A stretch of DNA of 64,000 nucleotides from Streptomyces hayashii (GCF_024539815.1 NZ_JAHHIU010000078.1:62001-126000); one strand, 5' to 3'; shown: positions 50,359 to 59,592, numbered from the stretch's first letter. Made by a program: numbers and translations. The notes: generated by a model from the sequence alone, not told the origin.

Positions 50359-51653
50359 GTGTCCTCCAGCCTCCAGCCGCTGGCCGCCCGCATGCGGCCC
50401 ACCTCGCTCGACCAGATGGTGGGCCAGGACACCTGATCTTCCCCGGCTCACCGCTGGATCTGCTCGCCGGCGGACAGGGGGCCACCTCGGTCCTACTCTG
50501 GGGCCCGCCCGGGTCGGGCAAGACCACGGTCGCCAGCGCTATCGCGCATCAGACCAGCCGGTGCTTCGTCGAACTCTCGGCCACGTCCGCGGGCGTCGCC
50601 GACGTGCGCAAGACGCTGGCTGCTGCTCAGAAGACGCTGGACGCTGGCGAGCAGACGCTGGTGTTCATCGACGAGATCCACCGCTTCTCGAAGGCCCAGC
50701 AGGATGTGCTCCTGTCCGCCGTCGAGGCCGGGCTGATCTCATTTAACGGGGCGACGACCGAGAATCCGAGCTTCGCGGTCAACGCTGCGCTCGTCTCACG
50801 CTCGATCCTCATGGTGCTGCGACCCCTGGAGAGCCGCGACATCGTCGCACTCCTGGCGCGGGCGCTCGATGACGACCCGCAACTCAGCGCGACCGGAATC
50901 AGCGTCGAGGACGCTGCACTCGATGCGATCGCCGACCTCTCCAGCGGCGACGTCCGCCAGGCGTTGAACCGTCTGGAGACCGCTGTCGCCACGGCGCAGG
51001 CCGCCGGTAAGAGCACCATCAACCGTGAGGTGTTGGAGCAGATCACCGGATCCGTGCTGCAGCGCTACGACCGCGACCAGCACTACGACGTCATCTCGGC
51101 GTTCATCAAGTCGCTTCGCGGCTCGGATCCCGACGCTGCCCTGCACTGGCTGGCCCGGATGCTCGAGGCAGGGGAGGACCCGCGGTTTATCGCTCGCCGG
51201 CTGATCGTGCACGCCAGCGAGGACGTCGGCATGGCTGATCCGTCGGTGCTCTCCATCGCAGTGGCCGCCGCGCAGGCGGTCCAGCTGATCGGCATGCCCG
51301 AAGCCCGGATCAACCTCGCCCAGGCGACGGTCGCGATCGCCACGGCTCCCAAGTCGCCGGCAATCATCCGCGGTATCGACCAGGCGCTCGGAGATGTGCG
51401 GCGTGGCCGCACCGGGGAGGTCCCGGTGCATCTGCGCGATGCGCACTACCCGGGAGCCAAGGCCCTCGGCCACGGCCAGGGATACCTGTACCCACACGAC
51501 TTCGAGCACGGCGTCGTCACCCAGCAGTACCTACCTGACCGAGCGCTCGGCACGCAGTACTACGTGCCGACATCTAACGGCTTCGAACAAACCATCAGCC
51601 AGCGGCTGAGCGCTATCCGTAGCCTCACCGCGACCCAGGAGAACAGACCATGA
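50359..51653 (+). CDS. rarA: RarA/MgsA-like AAA+ ATPase, frameshifted near the start
   Basis: The body is a nearly complete RarA: LIFPGSPLDLLAGGQGATSVLLWGPPGSGKTT (Walker A), IDEIHRFSKAQQ (Walker B), GATTENPSF (sensor), then the C-terminal tetramerisation region YDVISAFIKSLRGSDPDAAL ... EDVGMADPS ... GYLYPHDFEHG. The expected N-terminus (SLQPLAARMRPTSLDQMVGQ) starts at GTG 50359 but is one frame off. A single-base deletion in GGCCAGGACACCTG near 50430 separates them. An in-phase start could exist further upstream, but that sequence does not look like RarA. RarA acts at stalled forks and interacts with SSB. Confidence 0.82.
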
Positions 51654-51832
51654 CCTACACCACTGTTGACCCGCCCCTCGTCACCGAGGACGACCTCACC
51701 GTCCAGTACGACGAGATCCGGTCGTCCCTGCCCCGGCGCCCCGGCTGAGGCCCGCTGCTGTCGGAGGATCCGTTCGACGCACTGACGGCGTCGCTTGACG
51801 ATCTCCGCTCGCGTTGGGGGGAAGTGGTCTGA
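51650..51832 (+). pseudogene. Small gene with in-frame TGA
   Basis: ATG overlaps the rarA stop (ATGA). MTYTTVDPPLVTEDDLTVQYDEIRSS... ends at TGA 51746-51748 after 32 codons. The same frame then continues GPLLSEDPFDALTASLDDLRSRWGEVV to a TGA that overlaps the next ATG (TGATG at 51830). The coupling at both ends suggests a 60-residue ancestral protein with one nonsense codon. Confidence 0.5.
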
Positions 51833-52692
51833 TGAGCAGCAAGACGACGGCCGCCCACTTCGGGGCGGCCCCCCGCCCCCGGCTGGCGCTGGTCGCTGGC
51901 CCCCGGGCCATGGTCGGCTCGCAGGGCCCGGATAGCGACGCCGCGCGGACCATGGCCGATCTCGGCTGGTGTGCCGCGTTCGTGGACACGGTGCGGCTGG
52001 CTGTCACCGGTGGCCTGAAAGCCGACGCTTCCGGGTTCCGCGCGGTCGACGCGGACGGCCGTACCGGGCGGCGGGTCAAGGGTGAGCGGGTGCGGCTACT
52101 CGCCCGCTGCGGGTACCTCGCGCGTCACGCCTCGGGCCTGGTCGTGGCGACGGAGGACGGACACGAGGCGCTCAGGCTCGCCGAGGCTGCCCGGCCGGGC
52201 GTGCTGCGCGATGAGGCCGACGTCATGGCGTCGGTTCGCAAGGCCCGCCGCGCCCGCCAGTGGGACAGCCACGCTGGCCAGGACGCGCACGCCTTGCCGG
52301 TGCTCCCCGGGGGCGGTGAGGAACGCCGCCGCCTGGCCGTCGCCCGCAAGGGCGCGGAGCGGGCGGCCGTCGAGGCGGAGAAGACCCGCAAGCGCATCGA
52401 GGCCCTGATGCGGCGGGCGCGGATCCGGGACCGCCGGGAGGCCCGCCGCGAGGCAGCACGGGAGGCCGAGCGCACCGCGCCGCGCCGGTGCTGCCGGGGG
52501 GTGTGGCCGCTGGACTGGCGGTGCGGGGAGTGCTGGGAACTGGCAGCGCGGGGCATCGAGGACTTCCCCGCCCTCCCCCCGGGCGACAGCGACAGCAGGA
52601 CACAGCAGGACCACGACAACGACACGGATGGACGCACGGACATGGCGGGTAAGCGGTGTATCACGGTGAAGCGGATCACGGGGTTTCTGTAG
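51832..52692 (+). CDS. Hypothetical 286-aa basic protein
   Basis: 286 residues, TGATG overlap with the previous frame. The first half looks like a small DNA-binding or replication-associated domain (GYLARHASGLVVATEDGHEALRLA). A long arginine/alanine helix follows (ERAAVEAEKTRKRIEALMRRARIRDRREA). The C-terminus has a Cys cluster (RRCCRGVWPLDWRCGECWELA) and then KRCITVKRITGFL before TAG 52690. The same frame continues after the TAG for 64 codons. Confidence 0.55.
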   Translation: MSSKTTAAHFGAAPRPRLALVAGPRAMVGSQGPDSDAARTMADLGWCAAFVDTVRLAVTGGLKADASGFRAVDADGRTGRRVKGERVRLLARCGYLARHASGLVVATEDGHEALRLAEAARPGVLRDEADVMASVRKARRARQWDSHAGQDAHALPVLPGGGEERRRLAVARKGAERAAVEAEKTRKRIEALMRRARIRDRREARREAAREAERTAPRRCCRGVWPLDWRCGECWELAARGIEDFPALPPGDSDSRTQQDHDNDTDGRTDMAGKRCITVKRITGFL

Positions 52693-53248
52693 CACGCGAC
52701 CACGCGCGCGCAGGTGTACACGATCGTGAAGGAGGACGGCCGCGAGTGGCCGTGGATCGTGGTGTCCCCCGACGGTGAACGCATCGCCCACCCGTCCGTG
52801 ATCAACGACGAGCCGTTTATCGACGACATCCGCGACATTGTCAGGGCGCACGCCGACGGCAAGCCCGTTCCCTGTCTCCCCCGCTGACTCCGAGCCGGCC
52901 GCCGATGCCGTCGCTACCCCCGAGGAGGCAATCGGCGAGAGCGCCGAGAGCAGCGACGCGGACGAGGCCGCTCTGGTCACCGCCGACCTCCACAGCCTCC
53001 CCACCGGGCGCCTCGCTGCCCGCGAAGACACCGCGTACATCTTCGCCGACATGCACGAGCTGCTCGCCTGGTTGCGTGCACTCGGCGGCCACGTCACCCA
53101 CTAGGCGGCTGGCGACGGCGTCACCCTCTGGACCCTTCACACCCACACCGAGCCCCGCCGGGACGGCTCCCAGACCCCGGTCCTGGTGCACACACTCGCC
53201 ATGACGACCGAGCTGGTCCCCGCCGCCATCACCGACCCTGACGCCTGA
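52693..53248 (+). pseudogene. Coding continuation with in-frame TAG and frameshift
   Basis: After TAG 52690-52692 the frame reads HATTRAQVYTIVKEDGREWPWIVVSPDGERIAHPSV... to TGA 52885. From about 52870 another frame carries a convincing acidic sequence (SPADSEPAADAVATPEEAIG ... DTAYIFADMHELLAWLRALGG), interrupted by TAG 53102-53104. It then continues in phase (AAGDGVTLWTLHTHTEPRRDG) to TGA 53246. Restoring one protein needs two sense codons at TAG and one indel. Confidence 0.45.
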
Positions 53249-53258
53249 AGGGCCCACC

Positions 53259-54371
53259 GTGAGCACCCTGTTCGACATCGAGCCCACCGCGCTGGTCGTG
53301 CCCGACAACACAGTCACTCGTGACCAGTTGCCGAATTTGGCGGACTACGACCTGATCGTTGGGAATCTGTCCGGCGGCAAGGACAGCTGGCTGATGCAGA
53401 GCGTCCTGATGGACGCTGCCCGTGCGGCTGGTGTCGCCGATCGCGTGTGGACGTTCCACGCCACCCTGGGCCCGCTGGAATGGCCCGGCGTCGAGTACGG
53501 CGGCCAGTACTACCCGAGCGTGTCCGAGCTCGCTGCCCAGCAGAGCGCCGCATCAGGTGTGCCAGCCGAGCGGCACATCGAGGCCACCAAGCTCACTCTG
53601 GACGACGATCCGGAGCCGTACGACCTGCTGACGTACATCGCCGCGTACGGCTGTTTTCCCCGGTTGGGCACCAGGTACTGCACGAAGGCCTTCAAGGAGC
53701 AGGTCGAGGATGCCTCGTTCACCCCGATCATCAACGGCTTGAAGGTGAAGCTGGGTCTGGCGACCAAGCCCAACGCGGTCAAGTTGACCCGGCGCGTTCG
53801 CCGCCTGAAGTCGCTCGGACTCCGCAGCGACGAATCTCGCGACCGCGCCGCCCGCCCCGCCTACCGAAACGTCATGACCAACGGCGTCCGTCACCTGGAC
53901 GAGTGGTGCCCGGCCAAGGACTGGACCACGCAGCAGGTCAAGGACTTCCACGCGGAGACCGGCTTCCCGCACCACTGGACGTACGACTCCCACCCCGGCG
54001 CAGGCGACTGGGCAGGTACCTCCCGCTGCTCCTGCTCCTTCTGCATCCTCGGCTCCAAGCGGGACCTGCTGATCTCCGTACAGCGCCGCCCGCGCCTCGC
54101 CGAGCTGATCGCCCACGTGGAGACCGTCCGCGGCGACACCTTCCGCCCCGACATCTCCATGCACGAACTCATCGCCCTGTCCCGCCAGCCTGGCGCGCCC
54201 AAGGGCGGCGTGGTCATCCCCGACGAGACCCCCGAGTTCCAGGCCACGAAGGCGTCCGTCATGGACGCCCTTTCCAAGCCGCCCCGCAAGGAAACCAGGC
54301 TGGCTGGCCGCCCCCGGACCTCGCTGCCCCTGCTCACCGACACCTGCGCCAGCTGCAACAGGTGCGCCTGA
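53259..54371 (+). CDS. PAPS-reductase/DndC-type PP-loop protein
   Basis: 370 residues from GTG 53259. The PP-loop LSGGKDSW at ~39-46 is the ATP-pyrophosphatase signature of the PAPS reductase superfamily. RYCTKAFK near 144 and SRCSCSFCILGSKRDL near 256 supply cysteines as in DndC/IscS-partner and phage relatives, and CASCNRCA ends the protein. Family members activate or reduce sulfur compounds. DndC acts in DNA phosphorothioation, but no dnd partner genes are present, so a role in tRNA or DNA modification or another sulfur reaction stays open. GTG start 10 bp after the preceding frame. Confidence 0.8.
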   Translation: MSTLFDIEPTALVVPDNTVTRDQLPNLADYDLIVGNLSGGKDSWLMQSVLMDAARAAGVADRVWTFHATLGPLEWPGVEYGGQYYPSVSELAAQQSAASGVPAERHIEATKLTLDDDPEPYDLLTYIAAYGCFPRLGTRYCTKAFKEQVEDASFTPIINGLKVKLGLATKPNAVKLTRRVRRLKSLGLRSDESRDRAARPAYRNVMTNGVRHLDEWCPAKDWTTQQVKDFHAETGFPHHWTYDSHPGAGDWAGTSRCSCSFCILGSKRDLLISVQRRPRLAELIAHVETVRGDTFRPDISMHELIALSRQPGAPKGGVVIPDETPEFQATKASVMDALSKPPRKETRLAGRPRTSLPLLTDTCASCNRCA

Positions 54372-54503
54372 CACCAGAACGGACCTCGCCATGACCACGA
54401 TGACCATCGCGCCCGCCGCCTGACCCGCAACGCAGACCAACCGCCCCCAGCAGCCGGAGCACCACTCAGACCCAGCACCACACCCGCAGGACGGAGAACC
54501 GCC

Positions 54504-54698
54504 GTGACCGCCACCAGCTGCGAGGTAGCCGAGGAGCAGACCGAGGCGGCCGGCGAGTCCCGCGCGGGCAGCGACGCCGACGAGGTCATAACGGAGGTGG
54601 ACGACGAGGCGGCGGCGGACATCGTCATTCGCCCCAGCCGCGCCCAGGGAACCAGCGTTGAAGGTGACACCCACCCGGCGGCGTGCGGGAGATCTTGA
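54504..54698 (+). CDS. Hypothetical acidic 64-aa protein
   Basis: GTG start with GGACGGAG upstream. Strongly acidic (EVAEEQTEAAGESRAGSDADEVITEVDDEAAADIV) and probably disordered. Unknown; small acidic proteins on mobile elements sometimes mimic DNA, but nothing here proves it. Confidence 0.5.
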   Translation: MTATSCEVAEEQTEAAGESRAGSDADEVITEVDDEAAADIVIRPSRAQGTSVEGDTHPAACGRS

Positions 54699-54749
54699 AG
54701 CGGAACCGGTACGGGCGCCATTGTCCGCGACCACGGTTCAACCTCTCTG

Positions 54750-55127
54750 ATGAACGGCACCCGACTGACCACCCGGGTCGAGCACCCGACGCCCCACCTG
54801 CTGGAGTGCGGGCACCCGCCCATGCCGAGCGACGGCCCCGGTACCGGCTACGCCCGGGACCCGAAGACCGACGAACGGCGCTGCTCCCCCTGCGCGGACG
54901 CCTGGCAGCGGGAGCAGATGAAGACGGCCGACGTATGGATCGGCTACACCGGCGAAGACCGTAAGCGGTTCGCCACCTGGTCCGGCGGAGTGCTGGGCAA
55001 GGTCACCAGCTACGTGACCGAGGAACGAGTCCGGAGCACGCCCAGCGGCGGCCAGTACCGGATGCGGCACGTGACGGTACAGCCATGGATGCAATCACAA
55101 GCTCAATTGAGGGGGAAAGTTCAATGA
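54750..55127 (+). CDS. Hypothetical 125-aa zinc-site protein
   Basis: 125 residues. LLECGHPPMPSDGPGTGYA ... RRCSPCADAWQREQ gives a C-x-H / C-x2-C arrangement seen in many small actinobacteriophage and plasmid proteins. The stop overlaps the next ATG (ATGA at 55124). Confidence 0.6.
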   Translation: MNGTRLTTRVEHPTPHLLECGHPPMPSDGPGTGYARDPKTDERRCSPCADAWQREQMKTADVWIGYTGEDRKRFATWSGGVLGKVTSYVTEERVRSTPSGGQYRMRHVTVQPWMQSQAQLRGKVQ

Positions 55128-55708
55128 CCCGTGCCCAACTACCGTACGGGTGGGACGGAAAGAAGCCGATCACTCGGGCCGACCGCGGGATGAGCATCAA
55201 GGTCGAGGGCCAGGAGCTGGTCTACCGATGCGACGCGTCCGGCCACATGCCCGAGCGGAACACCCGGTACCTGATCCTCAACGAGCGCCCGACGATGCCG
55301 CGTGGTGAGGCCCGTCTCGTGGACGACAACGGTCAGACATGGTGGACCGGGGCCGCATACGTGAACCTCAAGGGCACGTTCGGCGACGGTGAAGACCGCA
55401 TGCTCGCCTGGAAGTTGGGCGAGGCCGACGCGCGGGATGGGTATCCCAGCTACCACATGCAGCAGCAGCGCCGTCCTGTCGGCTCGCACGGCGAGTGGGA
55501 GAACTACAAATCCTCGTTCTCGATTCGGGCGACCGGGTGGACCGGACAGCCGCACGCGTTCAAGTCGGAGGCACTGGCGTTCCTGCGCTGGCTGCCGGAG
55601 GAACAGCCAGCCTACGAGTGGCGCGCCCGGGTCTTCCAATGGGTGAACGGCTATGCCGGCCGACCGCACACCGTCTACCCGGACGGCAAGGTTGTGCCCG
55701 ACAACTGA
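55124..55708 (+). CDS. Hypothetical 194-aa protein
   Basis: 194 residues; GAGGGGGAAAG precedes the ATG. Tryptophan-rich and beta-rich (NGQTWWTGAAYVNLKGTFGDGEDRMLAWKLGE; FLRWLPEEQPAYEWRARVFQWV). No known family. Coupled to the preceding gene by ATGA. Confidence 0.62.
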   Translation: MTRAQLPYGWDGKKPITRADRGMSIKVEGQELVYRCDASGHMPERNTRYLILNERPTMPRGEARLVDDNGQTWWTGAAYVNLKGTFGDGEDRMLAWKLGEADARDGYPSYHMQQQRRPVGSHGEWENYKSSFSIRATGWTGQPHAFKSEALAFLRWLPEEQPAYEWRARVFQWVNGYAGRPHTVYPDGKVVPDN

Positions 55709-55730
55709 TCACGTGCCGCTGTGGATTTTC

Positions 55731-55868
55731 ATGCTCCAGCAGTACGTGCCCCCGGCTGGTGACGAACCGGCCGCATGGGTCGACACAGCGACCCGATACG
55801 TGCAACTGAAACCGCGCGGGGCGGCGCGGAATCCGATTTGGTCGCGGCTTACTGCGTGCGCCACATGA
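55731..55868 (+). CDS. Possible 45-aa protein
   Basis: MLQQYVPPAGDEPAAWVDTATRYVQLKPRG... The TGA overlaps the next ATG (ATGA at 55865), which is its main support. An upstream GTG at 55713 would add six residues. Confidence 0.4.
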   Translation: MLQQYVPPAGDEPAAWVDTATRYVQLKPRGAARNPIWSRLTACAT

Positions 55869-55990
55869 GTGCACGCATGCGTAAGGGCAAGCCCCAATAC
55901 CGCGTGAAAGAACGCGAGTTCAGAGGCGCACATTCCAATCAGGCATTCGTGGTGCACACCGATGGCACCTGCACAGCAATCGATGTCTGA
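55865..55990 (+). CDS. 41-aa basic protein
   Basis: MSARMRKGKPQYRVKEREFRG..., basic N-terminus, ATGA overlap with the preceding small gene. Lower GC than its neighbours. Unknown. Confidence 0.45.
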   Translation: MSARMRKGKPQYRVKEREFRGAHSNQAFVVHTDGTCTAIDV

Positions 55991-56078
55991 GTCTAACGGC
56001 AGCCCAGGACGCAGCAGCAACGCCGCGCCCCGGGCTTCCGAATGTCAGCCGCAGTAGAAGTCCAGGAGGGGAAACCAG

Positions 56079-56657
56079 ATGCCGCACGTCTACAAGAGGC
56101 CCGAAAAGCACTACGTCCAGCCCGGTGACACCGTCGTCGTCAAGCTCGGTGCGTCCGAATGCATGCAGAGTATGGGGCTGACCGGCAAGCTCATGCCGGT
56201 CTACATCCTGAGGGACGGATTCGGGCAACTCCGCGACCAGGAGACGGGCCACGACTACTCCATGCCGAACCCGCTCGGCTGGATGGAGTTCTACAAGGAC
56301 GAGACCGGCTGGTACTCGTACGACGTCTACGAGATCGGTGTGAGCCACACCGTGACCCACGCGACCGGCCGCTTCTACGTCTACGTGGAAGGCAGGCAGC
56401 TATTCGGGGTCCAGTCTCCGCGTTTCGAGGAGATGCGCGACGCAGCCCGCGAAATGCACGGGCGGGCTATCCCGAGCGCGGAGGTCCGCTTCGTGGAGAA
56501 CAGCCGCTGTCTGCCCATCTGGTGGTCCCGCTCCGTCGTCGTGCCCCTCGACACCGAGGTCCGCGAGCGGGATGGCCGCACCTACCGCGATACGTGGATC
56601 GACATTCCCGAGTACTTCAACCTGTTCGCCGGCCGGTACCACTTCCAGGAGGTCTGA
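56079..56657 (+). CDS. Hypothetical 192-aa protein
   Basis: 192 residues, AGGAGGGG before the ATG. Many aromatic residues (WMEFYKDETGWYSYDVYEIG; ATGRFYVYVEG) and a beta-rich pattern; no motif. Followed 4 bp later by another large unknown gene. Confidence 0.65.
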   Translation: MPHVYKRPEKHYVQPGDTVVVKLGASECMQSMGLTGKLMPVYILRDGFGQLRDQETGHDYSMPNPLGWMEFYKDETGWYSYDVYEIGVSHTVTHATGRFYVYVEGRQLFGVQSPRFEEMRDAAREMHGRAIPSAEVRFVENSRCLPIWWSRSVVVPLDTEVRERDGRTYRDTWIDIPEYFNLFAGRYHFQEV

Positions 56658-56661
56658 GCCC

Positions 56662-57456
56662 ATGCGGCCTGCTGCCGAAAAATACCAGAAGTACAGCCGC
56701 AACGACGGAATGCCGATCAACCTTCCGGACACAAAGCGAGTCGTCGAGTTCGTCGACCGGCTCGTGGAAACGGTCTGGACGCATGAGGAGCGCCTGGCCT
56801 TCGAGGCGAAGTACTACCACAGAGATACCAAGCAGGGGATCGTCGAGTTCTGGCAGGACCGGTGGTTGGAATACGCCCCGGAGATTGCCCGCCACGGCCG
56901 GTGCGTTACCTGGAAGCACCAGCGCGACGAGTGGACCCCATACCGAGTCGACGGTGTTCGCCTGGAGGACGGCGAGATCAAGGCCGTGATCCTCAAGGAC
57001 CGCATGGGTTCGCGGTGGCAGGCGTGGCCGCGGGATCTGGAGCCCGCCCCCGAGCCGCACAAGCCGCTCGTCCCGGTCCGGATGACGACCGGCTACCGCA
57101 CTGACCCCACGCCGAACCGGGTCAGCGTCGAGACCGCCGTGAAGGTGCTGCGCATGGCGGACCGCTACAGCGATGCGCCCCACGACCCGCACTGGACAGT
57201 CACACGCGAGACCTACGCCCACCACGTCAAGGTCGTGATCAAGAGCAACCGCAGCTTGCTGGTCGACAGCATCCGCGTCCCGCATGGGGTAGCGCTGCTG
57301 GCGGCCGACGGCCGGTTCCAGATCACCCACACCTGGGGGGGCCACGCGACGCGACGATGGCACGCCCGCTTCTGTGACCAGTTCCTCGGAACGTACGCCA
57401 CGGACGTCGAGGCCGCCGATCGGCTGCACACCTTCAACGTCAAGCGCATGGGCTGA
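56662..57456 (+). CDS. Hypothetical 264-aa protein
   Basis: 264 residues from the ATG at 56662 (AGGAGG upstream). Charged, with many W/H/R residues; the C-terminal half (YAHHVKVVIKSNRSLLVDSIRVPHGVALLAADGRFQITH) is beta-rich. Last clear gene of the mobile-element-like block. A possible 19-codon GTG peptide follows at 57497-57556. Confidence 0.65.
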   Translation: MRPAAEKYQKYSRNDGMPINLPDTKRVVEFVDRLVETVWTHEERLAFEAKYYHRDTKQGIVEFWQDRWLEYAPEIARHGRCVTWKHQRDEWTPYRVDGVRLEDGEIKAVILKDRMGSRWQAWPRDLEPAPEPHKPLVPVRMTTGYRTDPTPNRVSVETAVKVLRMADRYSDAPHDPHWTVTRETYAHHVKVVIKSNRSLLVDSIRVPHGVALLAADGRFQITHTWGGHATRRWHARFCDQFLGTYATDVEAADRLHTFNVKRMG

Positions 57457-57566
57457 CCGACACCCCGATCCGCCAGCAGAACCAAAGGGAGCACACGTGC
57501 AGATCACAGTCCAGGCCCGTCGACGCCCCAAGTGCCGAGCCCGGAAACTGGCGTAGGAGAACGGCC

Positions 57567-57578
57567 CCCTAGCTAGGG
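57567..57578. promoter_or_regulatory. 12-bp perfect palindrome upstream of P450
   Basis: CCCTAGCTAGGG, ending 7 bp before the P450 ATG. Could be an operator at or near a leaderless transcript start; GGTGGAC in between is only a weak ribosome site. Confidence 0.5.
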
Positions 57579-57585
57579 TGGACAC

Positions 57586-58776
57586 ATGGATCTTGCGGAC
57601 GATTTGATCACCCGCCCATACGACGTATACCAGGGGCTGCGGACCACCTCTCCGGTACACCGCATCACGGGAACGGATGGGCAACCTGCCTGGCTCGTCA
57701 CTCGGTTCGACGACGTTCGCGCAGGCCTTGCCGATCCGCTGCTGTCGCTGGACAAGACGCATGCGCGTGAGGGCAATTACCGGGGGCTGTCCCTGCCTCC
57801 GGCTCTGGACGCCAACCTCCTGAATATGGATCCTCCCGACCACACCCGTCTGCGTCGCCTCGTCGGGAAGGCCTTCACCCAGCGCCGGGTCGAGCAGCTG
57901 CGCGCGCCGATCCGCGCCACCGCCGACCAACTCCTGGACGCTCTGGGCGCGGACGGCACCACAGACCTGATCACCGCCTATGCGGCCCCGCTGCCGATCA
58001 CCGTAATCTGCGATCTCCTCGGCGTCCCGGCAAGCCACCGCAGGGACTTCCGCTCCTGGACAACAGCGCTGATCGCCCCGGATCCGGCCCGCCCCCACGA
58101 AGCCAAGGAAGCCATCGTGGCCATGCTGGGCTTCTTCACAGAGCTCATGGCCCACAAGCGGCGCGAGCCGGCCGACGATCTCCTTTGCGACCTGATCGCC
58201 GTACGGGACACGGAGGGCGACCGGCTCACCGAGGACGAGCTGATGTCCTTGGCCTTCCTCATCCTCTTCGCTGGCTATGAGAACACCGTCCAGCTGATCG
58301 GCAACGGGATCCTGGCCCTCTTGCAGCATCCGGACCAGATGGTGCTGCTGAGGCAGGACCCGTCCCGGATTCCTGCCGCCGTCGAGGAGTTCGCCCGTTT
58401 CGAGGGCCCGGCCTTGCTTGCCATCCGGCGCTTCGCGATCGAGGACGTGACGATCGGCGGCGTCCGGATTCCGGCGGGCGAGACGGTACTGCTGTCCCTG
58501 TCCGCCGCCAACCGCGACCCGGATCGCTTCCCGGACCCGGACCGCCTGGACCTCGGCCGCGATGCCGGCGGCCACCTGGCGCTCGGCCACGGCATCCACT
58601 ACTGCCTGGGCGCACCCTTGGCACGAGCCGAGACTGAGATCGCCCTGGCCGCGCTCCTGGAGCGGTTCGCGGATCTTGAGCTCACCGGGAACGAACCGCG
58701 GTGGCGGCCTTCGCTGCGCGCCCGAGGACTCCTCGAACTGCCGGTGCGCTACGCAGCCACCGAGTCCTCGTCCTGA
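57586..58776 (+). CDS. Cytochrome P450
   Basis: 396 residues, the usual size of soluble Streptomyces P450s. Key parts: I-helix AGYENTVQL (oxygen-activating threonine), K-helix ExxR in EEFARF, and the heme-cysteine loop GHGIHYCLGAPLA with C340. These enzymes use ferredoxin-supplied electrons to hydroxylate small molecules. No ferredoxin gene is adjacent, so partners are elsewhere. The substrate cannot be told from sequence. Right of the plasmid-like block; likely ordinary Streptomyces DNA. Confidence 0.93.
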   Translation: MDLADDLITRPYDVYQGLRTTSPVHRITGTDGQPAWLVTRFDDVRAGLADPLLSLDKTHAREGNYRGLSLPPALDANLLNMDPPDHTRLRRLVGKAFTQRRVEQLRAPIRATADQLLDALGADGTTDLITAYAAPLPITVICDLLGVPASHRRDFRSWTTALIAPDPARPHEAKEAIVAMLGFFTELMAHKRREPADDLLCDLIAVRDTEGDRLTEDELMSLAFLILFAGYENTVQLIGNGILALLQHPDQMVLLRQDPSRIPAAVEEFARFEGPALLAIRRFAIEDVTIGGVRIPAGETVLLSLSAANRDPDRFPDPDRLDLGRDAGGHLALGHGIHYCLGAPLARAETEIALAALLERFADLELTGNEPRWRPSLRARGLLELPVRYAATESSS

Positions 58777-58827
58777 CCGAGGCACTCGTCGACGACGCCG
58801 CTGCCCTGTCCGGCGTGGGCGGGGCAG

Positions 58828-59592
58828 CTAGTCTCCGGCCAGTGCCTTCTTGTCGCGCAGGCGCTCACGCAGGGCACCGACCATGGGGAGCGTCAGACCG
58901 CAGAAGAGGAACAGCACCGCCAGTCCGCTCAGCGTGGGGCTCACGACTTCCTCGGCCTTCAGCGGCCAGGGATTGTCGAGGGTGTAGAAGATGATGTACG
59001 AGCCCTTGGAGAACGCGTACGCCAGGCCGAGGGCCGCCGACACGGAGGACAAGGCGAAGCCGGCGCCGCTCCACGGTCTGATGCCCCAGTTGCGGCGTGC
59101 CGTCCTGCCGCACATGAATGCGAGTTCAGCGCAGGTGACCAGGACGTAGGAGAGGTAGATCAGCAGATACGCGGCGACCTTCGGGTCGTCGGCGTACTCG
59201 GTCGTGAACTCGACATCGGGCCGGTTCGTGGCCAGGAAGAGCGGCACCAGGATCATCAGTTCCACCGCGGCGGCGAAGCCGCGCTGGAACATCGCGGCCT
59301 TCAGGTACTCGGGCCGGTAGGCGAGGTCCACCATCGTGATCTGAAGGAAGGCACACCACAGGACCGCACAGATGTGAGCCACCAGCTTGCCGACGTTGTG
59401 CAGGCCCGTGATGTCCTGCAACGCATCGGCCACCGCGGGGACGGCGCACAGGACGCCCAGTGTGCACACCCCGAAGGCGAGGGCGATCGCCCAGGTGGAC
59501 ACCCGCGGATTGCCCACGGCCCTCCGTGTGCAGAGCGCTGTGACCACCAATCCGGCTGCGGTGCACGTCCCGAAGACTATGCCGTCGACCAC
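58828..59592 (-). CDS. MAB_1171c-like multipass membrane protein
   Basis: 254 residues with about seven transmembrane helices (MVDGIVFGTCTAAGLVVTAL; STWAIALAFGVCTLGVLCAV; LVAHICAVLWCAFLQITMV; AAVELMILVPLFLA; AAYLLIYLSYVLVTCAELAF; the sixth near ALSSVSAALGLAYAF; LAVLFLFCGLTLPMVGAL). Resembles the MAB_1171c-type family often paired with XRE regulators in Streptomyces. GTG start directly abuts the stop of the XRE gene, so the two are an operon. Transport role is only presumed. Confidence 0.75.
   Translation of the reverse strand: MVDGIVFGTCTAAGLVVTALCTRRAVGNPRVSTWAIALAFGVCTLGVLCAVPAVADALQDITGLHNVGKLVAHICAVLWCAFLQITMVDLAYRPEYLKAAMFQRGFAAAVELMILVPLFLATNRPDVEFTTEYADDPKVAAYLLIYLSYVLVTCAELAFMCGRTARRNWGIRPWSGAGFALSSVSAALGLAYAFSKGSYIIFYTLDNPWPLKAEEVVSPTLSGLAVLFLFCGLTLPMVGALRERLRDKKALAGD

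Noticed and set aside
53259..54371. Complete DNA phosphorothioation (dnd) system
   Set aside because: Only one PP-loop protein is present; no dndA/B/D/E or restriction partners nearby.
5267..57456. Complete prophage
   Set aside because: No terminase, portal, capsid, tail or lysis gene is visible in the 52 kb; the content is replication, segregation and unknown small genes.
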